Shown here one piece after another: positions 1 to 10,500 of a stretch of 64,000 bases of DNA. The position numbers and the translations under genes were made by a program. Source of the stretch: Klebsormidium nitens (taxonomy: Eukaryota > Streptophyta > Klebsormidiophyceae > Klebsormidiales > Klebsormidiaceae); the NCBI GenBank assembly GCA_000708835.1, contig DF237216.1, forward strand, positions 54,660-118,659. The letters run 5' to 3'. Below the pieces are notes generated by a model. It searched no databases and was not told where the DNA came from. It worked only from the letters and a program-made list of their open reading frames with translations. Within the stretch, counting starts at the first letter, position 1. Each line of letters opens with the position of its first letter.

Positions 1-326
1 ACTTCTTCCAGTTCCGAAGGCCATGACTCCGTCACCCCCCCATCAGACTGGGCCACCTCCTCTGCATGGGTTTCAAACTGAGGTTCCGCGATCCCCCCGG
101 AAGCATCCCCCTTCACAGTGACTTTTATCGGATTAGCCAGACTCGGCTCAGAGTAACCAAAATGCTGCCCTGTTGGTTGGTACACGTAAAGCAGAGCTGC
201 AATTGCGATGCCGGTGAACACAAACAGCGCTTTGCCCCGACACAAGCAGCCCAAACCGCAGCAAACGTTTCGGGGGGGCGGCTTCCCGTTATAGCGGTGG
301 GGCCGAGGCACCCCCCGGAACGCCAT
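1..326 (-). CDS. Type II (signal-anchor) membrane protein, N-terminal part, cut by window edge
   Basis: The reading frame is open from the ATG at 326 down to base 1, so only the first 108 residues are seen. A short basic, Pro-rich cytosolic N-terminus holds four clustered Cys (residues 22, 23, 27, 29). A single hydrophobic segment follows at about residues 33-49 (KALFVFTGIAIAALLYVY), then a polar, acidic stretch. This is the usual layout of Golgi type II enzymes such as glycosyltransferases, but no catalytic domain is inside the window, so function is not assigned. The paired Cys before the membrane segment could be palmitoylated (inference). Gene identity would come from the sequence beyond the left edge. 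Confidence 0.6.
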   Translation of the reverse strand, partial: MAFRGVPRPHRYNGKPPPRNVCCGLGCLCRGKALFVFTGIAIAALLYVYQPTGQHFGYSEPSLANPIKVTVKGDASGGIAEPQFETHAEEVAQSDGGVTESWPSELEE

Positions 327-3300
327 TGTTAGGGCTTCCAGCTTAAACCTCTTCGTTTGAGTCTCTTCAACGGATCTGAAATCGGCAAGCCACAGCAGAT
401 GTAATCCTTCTGCAGTTCAACTGTCTGCACATACGATTGCCTGAAAGTGAGAAAGTGCATCCAGGTGTGCAAACTTGCAGAAGCAATTTTCCAGAGGGAT
501 GAGCAGAGGAGCAAACGCCGCATTCCCAAGCCACATGCGGGCTCTAGGATCAGCTCCTACTACTAGATCAGCTCAGACCTGGAGGAAACGCCTGCCGCCC
601 TGCCCATCCCAGCCGCGCACCCAAATCCAAAGGACATTGGTCCTTTCTGTCGTGCAGCAGCATGGGGGCATTCAATATTGGCGCGGATTCAAAAATCAGC
701 TTGCTCAGGAGCCCCGCAGAGCCCCGGGTACTTAAAAGGAAAAGTTAAAACCTTAACCGAAAATGATACAAACCATTTACCGGCTTCTCGTACCCAATCT
801 AACCCCGAAGCTAACCCCAAGTGTGCCTCGGGTGCTTAAATCGTTGTCAAAGAAAGATCTGAAAATTGAAACAATATGTAGGGCCTACCGTTGGGTTTGA
901 GCACCAAGTCAGCTGATCAAATCACCCTATCTAGTTGCTGTTTATGCAAGCCGTGGATCATATCCATCGACGCCTCTTGTGAAAAGCTTGCTTGCAGCCG
1001 ACGCAACTTAGCGCCGATTCTTAGCCGTCAAAAGCGCAAACTATGGTCTTGATCCTTATCGGACGGCGCCAATCCCTTCCCCCCTGGACACTGGTGGCCC
1101 TTCCTTCTCAAGTTTCCTCCGGCCATTGTGCTCTGCAAAGGAGAGCTCTGCATTCATAAGGCCGTCCGAACTTGATTGCCGGTTTCCTGTCCCCGACCGA
1201 CCCAAATTTCGAGAAATGTCCGAGTCGGCTGATATAATATTTTGGTTTTGAGATGCAGAAACACCGATATCCTTCACAATTTGAGACGTATGGTCCAAGT
1301 ATGAGGCTGCATATCAGCCGCAACCAAGCAAAGTCAATGCTCTGGAAGGTTGGTACCGGTGTCCCAGACTCAAACTTCTACCTGTCTGCGGCACACACAA
1401 CAGGTACCAACCGGGGTGCCTCTTTAGAAGTCAAACGGGCCCGGTAACGCTAATATGGGGCAAAATAACCCTTACCATTTTTCCCAGAATATTTATCAAA
1501 TCCTTCCGACCGACCGACCCACCCCTGGAGGGGGTGGACAGGAAACCGGAAATATAATTCGGACGGCCTAATATTCGAGACCTTGGAGGGCCATTTTCAG
1601 TGGGAATTTACAGACGGACGAAGGAGGTGCATTTCATGGGTGTTTAAGCTCGAGGGTATTGCGAATGTCCTTCCTCTCGCACAATTAGCACCTCTCCGTG
1701 GGCTTACCAAGCTTGCCGTCCGTTGTGCACTGTTCTCTGTGGTTACGTCAGTAGGGTTTGGTAAAAGGAGTCGCCCTTGCACAGCCTTTTGTGTGTCGGC
1801 CTGATAGTGAGGTGAGGATTGCACCTGATGCTTAATCTTTACTGCTTGATTCTCTCATGCTAGATGCTGTACGTCCAGTTGATTGGCTGCTTCATTGTGG
1901 TGTAAAGAGGTGATTCTTGACTCTGCGTTTCTTGTGGTCCGTCCGCCTGATTACTCCCCGTTTGCTAGAAGTGGCTTGTTTGGGTAATGAAATTCGGAGC
2001 TTTCTTCTGAGCTCTGCTCAACATCGTGACCTTTCCGCATTGAGAGGCACCAACAATCTGCAAGCACTTGAAATTTGCACAGGCAACCCCCAACGAACGA
2101 ATCAAAGAAGGCACTCAACCACGCGTATGCTGGCTCCTGCTGTCAGTGAGAATATTCTCGGTTTGCTCTGCAGGCTCACTACCTGGTGTGATGGCTTCTG
2201 TTGCTGCAAAGCATGCTGGCTCGCTCCATGTCCAATGCTGGGCAAAGCAGCCTTCTGCCGTAGAGGATCAGAAGCTTTCATCTTCTTGGGAGCACGCTGT
2301 AATTTCGTCCGGAGCCAGCAGGAAGTCGGTGTGCAGAATGCAGGTGCGGTGCAGACGGTCTATCCTCCTCCATTCATCGGTTGGGCCACTTGCTGGCAAG
2401 TTTTGAGTACACTGCACATACACGCGCTCGCATATGGATTTTGCTCAAGTTTGTGGTCAGCGTGCAAGGAGGAAGTAATGGTGGGAGTCAAAAGCGATTG
2501 CAAGGTACACACAGCGGCCAGAGATAGTAGGAAAAGCAAAATCCTTAGCAATTCGACTCGCCATTTTGAGCATCAGGGCGTCAACTCCTGGCCTCTGTCG
2601 AGTACACTCAATTGCTCTTGTTCCAGATTATGGACGTTGCTGAACTGGATTCTTGATCGGCCATCTCTTGGCCCCAGATCAGATCACCTACTTTCACTTG
2701 CTGTTGTGCAGGTGAGGGGTTGGGGCCTCCCTCTGAATACGTTGGGACCGCGTATTCCGCAGCCCCGAGGCTGCAGGCGAGCAGTCGTTTCATGCGACGC
2801 TAGGCAGCCACACAAGTCTGGTGCTGAAGTGAGCAGTCAACCTCTGTCCTGGATTTGGTTTCCTGACAAAGTTTGCCACGCTGAGCACTTAAGGTTATGA
2901 AGTAACAAGCATCAAGCATAGCTGCTTGATACATCTGCAGCATTGAAGAGTGGTGCTGCCTGCAGAAAGCAGTCCAAGCTAAATTGCTTCTAAACACCAA
3001 ACAAACTGGCATGCATTAACGTTCTGATTGAGGCTCTGATTTTCAAACAGCTGCTCAGCAATCTGGTGCAAGTATATTTGGGGTTTCTGACTCTGGGGAC
3101 GGGAAGCAATTTTAATTTACAGACTCTATATACCCCACTCTGCTATCAGAATTTAGGGCTTAGTAACTCAAGGTGTATCAGTTGAACCCAAAATGCAAGG
3201 CCCAACTCATTCCTGATCATGATACAGTTTCAGAGGTCAAGAAAGCCGCCGCGTCAAATCATTTGTGTCAAACTGTGTTCCTTGATTATCATAACCATTG

Positions 3301-3364
3301 CGTTCAGAGCACGTATTTGCCGGCGGAAGGACTCAGTTCATGATTAGCAAACCGCCAAGCAATC
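327..3364. other. Long stretch without a supported gene
   Basis: This holds the upstream region of the minus-strand gene at 1-326 and an inverted repeat at about 1150-1577. A 327-codon plus-strand frame at 1917-2900 starts with TTG, is rich in Cys, Ser and Trp, and shows no domain, so I treat it as chance. Nothing else could be supported. Confidence 0.5.
1150..1577. repeat. Inverted repeat, about 45 bp arms around a 330 bp spacer (MITE-like)
   Basis: The left arm (about 1155-1204) contains GGCCGTCCGAA and CCGGTTTCCTGTCC. The right arm (about 1525-1572) contains the reverse complement of both in the same order (GGACAGGAAACCGG, then TTCGGACGGCC). The arms differ by a few bases and short indels. 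A smaller inverted pair around GGTTGGTACC (about 1348 and 1404) sits inside. The layout resembles a non-autonomous terminal-inverted-repeat element, but I did not identify a target-site duplication. Confidence 0.5.
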
Positions 3365-3505
3365 ATGATGTTTTGCCAATGTCACCAAACGAAGAAAACC
3401 ACCTCACTCAAGGCTTTGGTTCTTGTGCTTCTGCAGCTTCCTGAGAAGCGGAGCCGGGGCGGCTTCCGGTTGCAGAGTGTTGCGTGGCTTCCCCTTGTGT
3501 TGGCC

Positions 3506-5996
3506 ATGGCGTCAGAGACTATGACCGGCGAGATCCATGTGGATCCTAGCATGGATTTCTACACCGACTGGCACTTCTCGCAGGAGTTCATCAAGCACTT
3601 TTGTAAGCGAGGCCTACTGCCTCAGCCTGAGTTGTTGCCTTTCTAAATTGGATGCATTCCTCGTAGCAACTTGCCTCCAAAACCGACTGGCACTTCTCGC
3701 AGGAGTTCATCAAGCACCTTTGTAAGCGAGGCCTACTGCCTCGGCCTAAGTTGTTGCCTTTCTAAATCGGATGCATTCCTGACAGCAACTTGCCTCCAAA
3801 GTGCTGTTGAAGAACAGTAAAGCAGATATGCAGGCAACTGTCTCCCAAATCGAGCAGTTGGAGAAGGGCTTTTTGAGTCAATGAACTCCTCTGCATTCAA
3901 CTACTTCGGAGTGTTTGAGACATGGCTCCTGAAAGCCCTCGGTTTCTTGCTTCAACCCTTGTCCAAAGCAACAGGTTAGCTGCTATGTATATGTTATCCA
4001 GGAGCCAAACTCGAAGGCCCAGATGTATGGGGAACCCACACCAAAAAGGAATGTCAGCAGTTGCACAAACTCGTTTGACTCTGGACCTCAATTTGTTGAC
4101 TGTTGGAACAATGGTTGAGGCCACATCCAAGGAAGCACCGCCGTCGAGAGCAGACTTTGCTAACTAAAGTTCTTGGGTCTCTGACGAGGGGCGTTGTTTG
4201 GTGTGCAGATGTCGCATTCATTTGCTGCTTCTCCTTTGGGTGCGTGTACTTCGGCTCCTTGAAGGTAGGTCCTCCCTGCCAAATGGGGCAGCGCACCTTT
4301 TGATTCCTATCTAGGGCATCTTTAGAGCAAGATATGCCATCCTGTTGCAAATGCTTTCTTGCAAATCGCAATCTAGTTGCGTCCATTTCCTCAAATGTTG
4401 CTTGCCAGTCTGGTTTTGATTCTCATGCTACCTTTGTTCCGCTTGGATAACTCCCTTGTTGCTAGATTTACAGCAACTGTGCACTTCGCATCAGAGTCCC
4501 GCAACTCATGGCCTTCTTGGCAAGTGTGCTTGAACATTCTCGTTACTCTCTGTGACTCTGGACGTGTCAGTGTCTTCGACGTCTTATTTCTGTAAGGATG
4601 GTCAAAAGGCCTTTGCTTTCAGCTTCCCAGAAACCAGCCAGCTTTAGGAAATGGTATTATGACCGCCAGTAAGTCTGAGCACTTCGTATGCATCAATTCG
4701 GACCGATTTATGCATAGGCGGTTCCGCTGGCGATCAATGACCAGTGATCTCAATGGGACGGTTGCCGCAGTATTCCTTGCTTTGAAAAGTTGCAGGTCGT
4801 TTACTGATTGAGCCTGCTGCCTTGTGAAACATTACAGTAGACGGGCACGGTCTCTTAAGGTGGTGGTGCCCGAACTCGACCTTTAGCAGCCTGCAAAATC
4901 ACCCCCATGAACCGTTTCCTTGCAGGATCCCTTCTATGAGGGTCCTGAGTCCGGCTACCGGGAGGACGGCGGAAACGGAACGGCGCACTGGTTCTACGAC
5001 GTGGTAAGTCGCCTGGCCAAGCGTCTTGGGAGCTCCGTTGCCCTCTACATCTTGAAAGAATGGGAGGCGTTCTTTTGATCGTCAAGTGCTGAACAGATAG
5101 GGAGAGACCGCTCTGCCAGCACTCCGCCTACTTGCAACTTTTTGAGGAGAGCCTCGTCACTTTCCAGTCTGCACTTATGCAGTACATGTCGACGTAGGCC
5201 GCATCGACCTAGTCGGTCCCACTCAGTATGCGACATGACGTAAGGTCCGGCATTTGATTGGGCCGCGTGTCCAAACCTCCATGTGTCGATCGCAGACCGG
5301 GGTCCGAGCCGCTTCAAATATGATTTGATGCTTAGCGTCATTTTATCGTCATCTTTTGACCTTCTGGAGAATCGGACGGCTCCAGTAACCAATGCGTGCA
5401 TCGAACGGTTTATCGGGCTACCTACATATTCATAATTTGCTCTTACAGATAACTTCCTAGCTACTTGGCTCATCTATTCCTACACTTATCTCTACCCTTA
5501 TCTCTCGTTTCCCTCTTCTTTTCCCCTCTTTGCTTTTACTCTTATCTCTCTTTTCCTCTCTATCTCTTGCCCATCTCTTGGCTGTGAGTTGGACCCCACC
5601 TCAGAATGAAGGTGATTTGCGTTTTCGCAAGAGCAGTTCTAACTTCTATTAGCAGCATATCATCAGGCTGAATATCGTCCTTTTGCTCTGGACCTCTTTG
5701 TGGGCGGCTTCTTGAAGCTCCCTAACAACCTTTTTGGAGAGACAGACCGGCACTGTTGCCAGTCTGCATGTCGCGAAGGAGAGGAACTTCAGGTCCTTCT
5801 GTACTTTGGAGATGAAGTATGCATGTCGTCTTCTGCAGAAAGAGGAGGAGGAGGAGGCCAGCCGGGAGCAGCTGGCGAAGCAGGTGCTTGCGCTCGAGAT
5901 GGCGCAGAAGGAGAAGGTGGTCCGGCAGCTGGAGGAGCAGCTGACCGTCAGAGCCGATTCTGCGGAGCCCAAGGAGACTGTCTCATCCTTGTGTAA
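3506..5996 (+). CDS. Unrecognised multi-exon gene with hydrophobic segments and a C-terminal coiled coil (model partly tentative)
   Basis: Candidate exons with matching phases are 3506-3602 (ends phase 1), 3834-3974 (phase 1 to 1), 4209-4264 (to phase 0), 4926-5003 (phase 0) and one starting at 5667. The protein would start MASETMTGEIHVDPSMDFY (an in-frame ATG also exists at 3365). It then has aromatic and hydrophobic stretches (FNYFGVFETWLLKALGF; VAFICCFSFGCVYFG) and a conserved-looking part (DPFYEGPESGYRE; EYRPFALDLFVGGFLKL). From about 5842 a different frame encodes a charged coiled coil (KEEEEEASREQLAKQ...VVRQLEEQL). Joining the two frames needs a very short intron (about 5793-5841), which is the weak point. 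The frame after 5994 stops at once. I do not recognise the family. The codon-level continuity across four introns is the main support that it is a gene. Confidence 0.45.
3563..3799 (+). repeat. Tandem duplication (119 bp unit, 2 copies) of an exon 3' end with its splice donor
   Basis: Unit 1 (3563-3681) carries the end of exon 1 (TDWHFSQEFIKHF) plus the donor TTTTGTAAGC and 75 bases of intron. Unit 2 (3682-3799) repeats it almost exactly, including a second donor (CCTTTGTAAGC). The copies differ at only a few positions, so the event is recent. The second copy leaves two near-identical donors 120 bp apart. Confidence 0.8.
5466..5580 (+). other. Pyrimidine-rich tract in an intron
   Basis: About 115 bases are almost only C and T on the plus strand, with TTATCTCT repeated several times. 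The tract lies 90 bp before the acceptor used at 5666/5667. It may be an extended polypyrimidine tract or simple-sequence drift. Confidence 0.5.
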
Positions 5997-7548
5997 GTAT
6001 TGGTTCCTCATGTTGTTCTCATTTCCAATCTTGTCCCGGGGCTCCGGACGGCGTCACAAGGTGTCGCTGGTATTGAAATATACGAGCTTACTAAGCTATC
6101 CGATTAGTTAGTGTTCTCAGCGGGTGTGCTTAACTGCTGGCACCCTTGGAGAGATACGAGCTTACTGTGCTATCCGAGTGGTTAGTATTCTCGCCGGGTT
6201 GGCTTGACTGCTTGCGCCCTGTGAATTGTCCAGACTTTCTCGACAACATCGCTGCAAAGGCGGTTTGTTTTTCACCAAAGAAGAAGCGGCGAAAAATGGT
6301 ATCGTGGAATAGGCACAATTCCTTGCTCATGTTTCTGCTGTGCGGTTCCAAAGCGTAGCACGTTTCCGGGAATGGACGCAACTCTGTTTATGCCACTGCC
6401 TACTGACAACCACCCGACCCATGTTGGTGAAAACGTGCTTCAACCAGGACTCGCTTGATGTGCTTTCGACATACTTTTGTATATGCTGACTTGTTCTGCG
6501 TCGCTTGTCACATTGCAGGATGGCCTAAATTGTCTGCGAATGATCAGGTATGCTTGCATGTAGAATCAGACCGCGTTGATTCGGGTTGTACATCACATCT
6601 TGATAGGTCGCATTGCTCGCACTCTTGACGGAGACTTGGAAGCATCTATCATCCATTGACGGTTGCTTTGACGCCGCCTACGCAGATGAAGCTGTGGTTT
6701 CACTTCATATTCTTAGGCGCTAGCTGTTAAAGCATTGAACTGTATCCGGCCACGATTCAAGGTTGTCTTAACTCTTGGAAATCGACTCTCCAATTTAGTA
6801 ATCTTCAAACTAGCTAGACATGCCACGACGGCTCAGCAGTGGTCCAAGTTATCGAACCTTGCCATGCCCAATGAAAGGGGCCAACTTGACTGCAGTTTCA
6901 ATGGGTATAATCTGTAATCGACATTGGGTCATTGTCGCCACGTATGTAACAGTGTCACACCAGGCCGCCGAGGTAGGATGCATATACTGTACAGATCGGT
7001 GCCAGCAGTCTTTTTACATTGTATGCTATGAAGTAGTAGACCATGCTGGTCCCAAGACTCTGCTTACTGTGCTATCATAGTATCGCTAGAATAATGTGAA
7101 GCTAATGATGGGCTAGGGGCCTTATTGCTCAGAGATATACATACATGCCAGGACACGCGTACCTAGCTACATCCGCGCATGCACAGTTGTAGTCGAGCAT
7201 GACGATCATGCTCGCTTGCTCATGACGTACCTATATATCACAGTAGGGCGGGGGCATAGTGAGAGCAAGCCGCATGCGACCGTTACTGATCGATGCGCTG
7301 CGGCCCGATCAGCCTGACCTTCAAGGCTTACTTCCCAATCTTTTAATGACCGCATGTCATAATTGACACCCTATATAGCGTTAGGTTCGGGTTGGACTTA
7401 GCATGGGTTTTCTGATTGATTGACTATCCGGCTGCTGACGGGCACTGAACTGCATGCCATGATGCGCTCACTGGCTCCCGCAACCCAAAATCATGCGACT
7501 GCAAGAAGTGTGCCGCCGGTTCAAACAGTAGTGATCTCGATCATGAGC
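5997..7548. other. Intergenic stretch, no supported gene
   Basis: This is the 3' flank of the preceding plus-strand gene and of the minus-strand methyltransferase gene that ends at 7549. It holds a two-copy tandem repeat at 6081-6220. A 29 bp AG..GT-bounded segment at 6519-6547 was seen but reads into a stop when joined to the coiled-coil exon. Confidence 0.5.
6081..6220. repeat. Two-copy tandem repeat, 74 bp unit
   Basis: TACGAGCTTACT and the following 55 bases recur at 6081 and 6155 with about ten differences. The unit contains a tRNA-Ser-like A-box string (CCGAGTGGTTA), but no B box or cloverleaf. Confidence 0.65.
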
Positions 7549-10500
7549 CTACTCTTGCTGGCCCACAATCACTACGTTTCTAGGCGATATCTCGGGATCG
7601 AAGAGGGGAAACATTCGCACCCCACCTTTCGACGCAGTTGATCTCTGTCCCTTTCCTAAACTGCCAGTGTACAGCTTTCCTTGCTCTGGAAGTGACGCGC
7701 TCGTACCCTCCAAGCACTCGTTCATGTACATGAACCGGTCAAGTAAAATCAGTGACTCTAAGGGTCCCGCCATGGCCGTCCGAAGGGTCCAAAAGGGTCC
7801 GACGAGATCCTGCACGGAAAGAGCAGCCGTGTTGAAAAGCTTTACCGTGGATCTCAATGTTCGATCACTCCTTACCCTCGATAAAAAAAAGGATGGAGAG
7901 GTCGTCTGTGTACATTTGCTCTGCGGGTTTGGGTCAACTGCGCAAGGGAAATAGTTGCAGCCACCTTCCGCTCTGAGAACCGGCCACCTTTACAGGGTGA
8001 GAGAGAGAGAGGTACAGGACGACCATTGATGTTTATGGTCACGCAGGGAAAAAAAATCAAGCTGATAAGTGAGGTCCCGTTTGAGAAACGGACAGCTCTC
8101 CAATGAGGCCGCACAACGTTCCTCATAAAGGGTGCATCAGAATCCGAGATTTCCAATTGCTGGAGTTCAGAGAACGCTTTCTCGAGAATCTCCCAAAAGA
8201 AGCGTTTCACCATACTTGAAAATGAAGGATCGGTATAAATGTCAATTCACAGCAACAGATAGCCTCCGCACACGCATCCAACATGGAATTGAGGAGCGAC
8301 GGGAAAGCTCACATGAGAAAACAAACGAGGAAACTCGATACAGTCTTCGTTGACCTAGAGCGCGTCAAACGGCCTGAAGCACCTGTTCAAGTGCTCCGCC
8401 CAGAAGAGACGCGGTCAAGCGAACCCTCTTACCTTTGACGAACGGAGAGACTCCCAGACGTCCCCGATCTCGTTCTCGCTCACTTCCGGCAGGCCCAGCC
8501 GCTGCAGGGAATCCCTCGCAAACTCCACAAAGCGCGCGCGCTCGCTAGCGCGCTCTGGGGACGACCTTTCGTCTTCATACACCCGGGAAGACGCTCGGAA
8601 GCTCGTTTCTAGGGGGCCTGCTTCCGCTGCTACAGGTGTCGCTTGGCCGGCTGAGTCGGTCCGCTTTGACGAGGGACCAAGAGAGGACGGGAGGGTGTGA
8701 TCGGAAATCAAGTCGGTGTCAGACGGGCCAATTTTGACGATTGAAGATGGCGAAGACCCCACATGACTGGACCTCTCTTCCTTCAACCTATCGTTTGCAA
8801 GTTCGGGACGGCACTCTGAGTGCACTCCCGGGCTCGCGTCTCTATTCTCAGCTCCACTCCCGCTCTTTCTAATATTTGCACCGTTTTGGCTCGCTTTTCG
8901 CTCCCCCGCGCATGCTACACTAGTCTCGTGTTTGCTTCCCTCAACCCCTTTGGCAACCCTAGCCGAGCTCGTTTCTTCGTTAACCGAACAACCGTTAATT
9001 GGGGGTTCGCTAGCCGGGGCTTCGCTGACCAGGGGTCCACTAACCGGGGTTTCGCTGACCGGGGTTGCGCTAAGCGGGGCTGCGCTAACCGGAGTTCCGC
9101 TAACCGGTCGCTTCTTCTGCTTCCCGAGCACCGGCTTCGTCGCCCAAACGGCCGGGAAGTGCCTCGCAAGGAGCGTCTGGAATGCTGCCCTCAGCGTGTG
9201 CTTCGTGATGACGTCAGCGAACCCCGCCTCGCTCTGCGCGCGCCACCTGTCAGCGCTCTGGCAGGCGAGCATCCGGCCGTTGATTCCCAGGCCCCCAAAC
9301 CCCGTGGCTTTCACCGCCGCGCTGAGCGGAAACCCGTATCGCTGGTGTGAACACGCCCCGGAAGAAGGTCCCACCAGCCCCGACGGTTTACGGCTTGCGT
9401 CGCCAGGTTCGGAACAACACCCCGGGCAACTTTCAAGGGCAGACGTATCCTCCTGAATGTCCGGATGTAAGGATTGGGGGGTTTGGGGAGGGCCGGGAAG
9501 GGCGCTATTGCCACAAGCTGAGGGCTTTTGGGAATTTTGAGACCGACCGTTCTCAATAGTGTCCGAAGTCGTGGGAAGACTTCCGGATTGACCGTTCTGC
9601 ATAGCGTCCAAACGTTTCCGGCCGCTTTCGGAAGAGCTATTCTTCGGACGAGCAAACGGCTCCCGCTTATCGGTGCATGGGTCACACTCTGGACGGTCGG
9701 ATGGATTTCGGACGTTACCGGAGGAGCCATGTTGGGGAGAGGGTGAAGAATGTCCGCCGCTTTCGGACGGGCCATTTCGCAGACTGTCGGACGGCCCTCG
9801 AACGCTTGCTCGCAGGTTGGGGTTGGGGCGGCCGGTTGGGTTAGGGGAGTTTCCAGACGGAGGTTCGCTCGAGGCTTCGGTGACCAAGTTGTAACAGCAG
9901 CTGACGACGACGACCGCTTTCACGCTTGGGCACGCAGCAAACGTCCTGCAGGATGACGTCAGCAGGATGATGTCAGCAATCATTAACTCTACTAGTCGAT
10001 CAGCGGTCGGAAAGTGCCGGGTGGTCATTGCGGATATCATCTCGTTCTCCTCGCTCAGCGAATGCGGGGAAAATAGATGTCGCCGAAAGGGAACTTTTGA
10101 CTCTGTGCAGATTAGGTGGGGCTCCTCGCCGTTTACAAGGCGAGGAGCGTTTGCTGCTTAAAGCAAAATCAGGTAATTGACGACGACAAGAATGCTGGTA
10201 TGACTGGATGCACCAGATCAGATCTCATGATGATTTGCTGGAGGACAACAAAAAGCGGAAAGCTCCTGGATGCCGCTGCAGGCACGCGAGGTCGTTCATT
10301 ACATTCCGAACCAACGACCAGACAGAGATAGATGCACAAACAAGTACACGGGGTCCTGGTGACGAGAGGCCTTCAATTTACCATTGGAACGTACTGGACA
10401 GGATGGAAGCTTGACGTCCCCTCAGTAGACGCAAAGTCATCCCTTCCTTAAACACCAACACTCTTTCAAAAGTTCATATGCCGCGCACTGCACTTAGAAG

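Noticed and set aside
1917-2900. 327-codon open frame on the plus strand
   Set aside because: It starts with TTG, has no domain or repeat, has Cys/Trp/Ser-heavy composition typical of a chance frame, and no splice partners.
6155-6225. tRNA-Ser-like A box (CCGAGTGGTTA)
   Set aside because: It is part of a 74 bp tandem repeat; no anticodon arm or T arm can be drawn.
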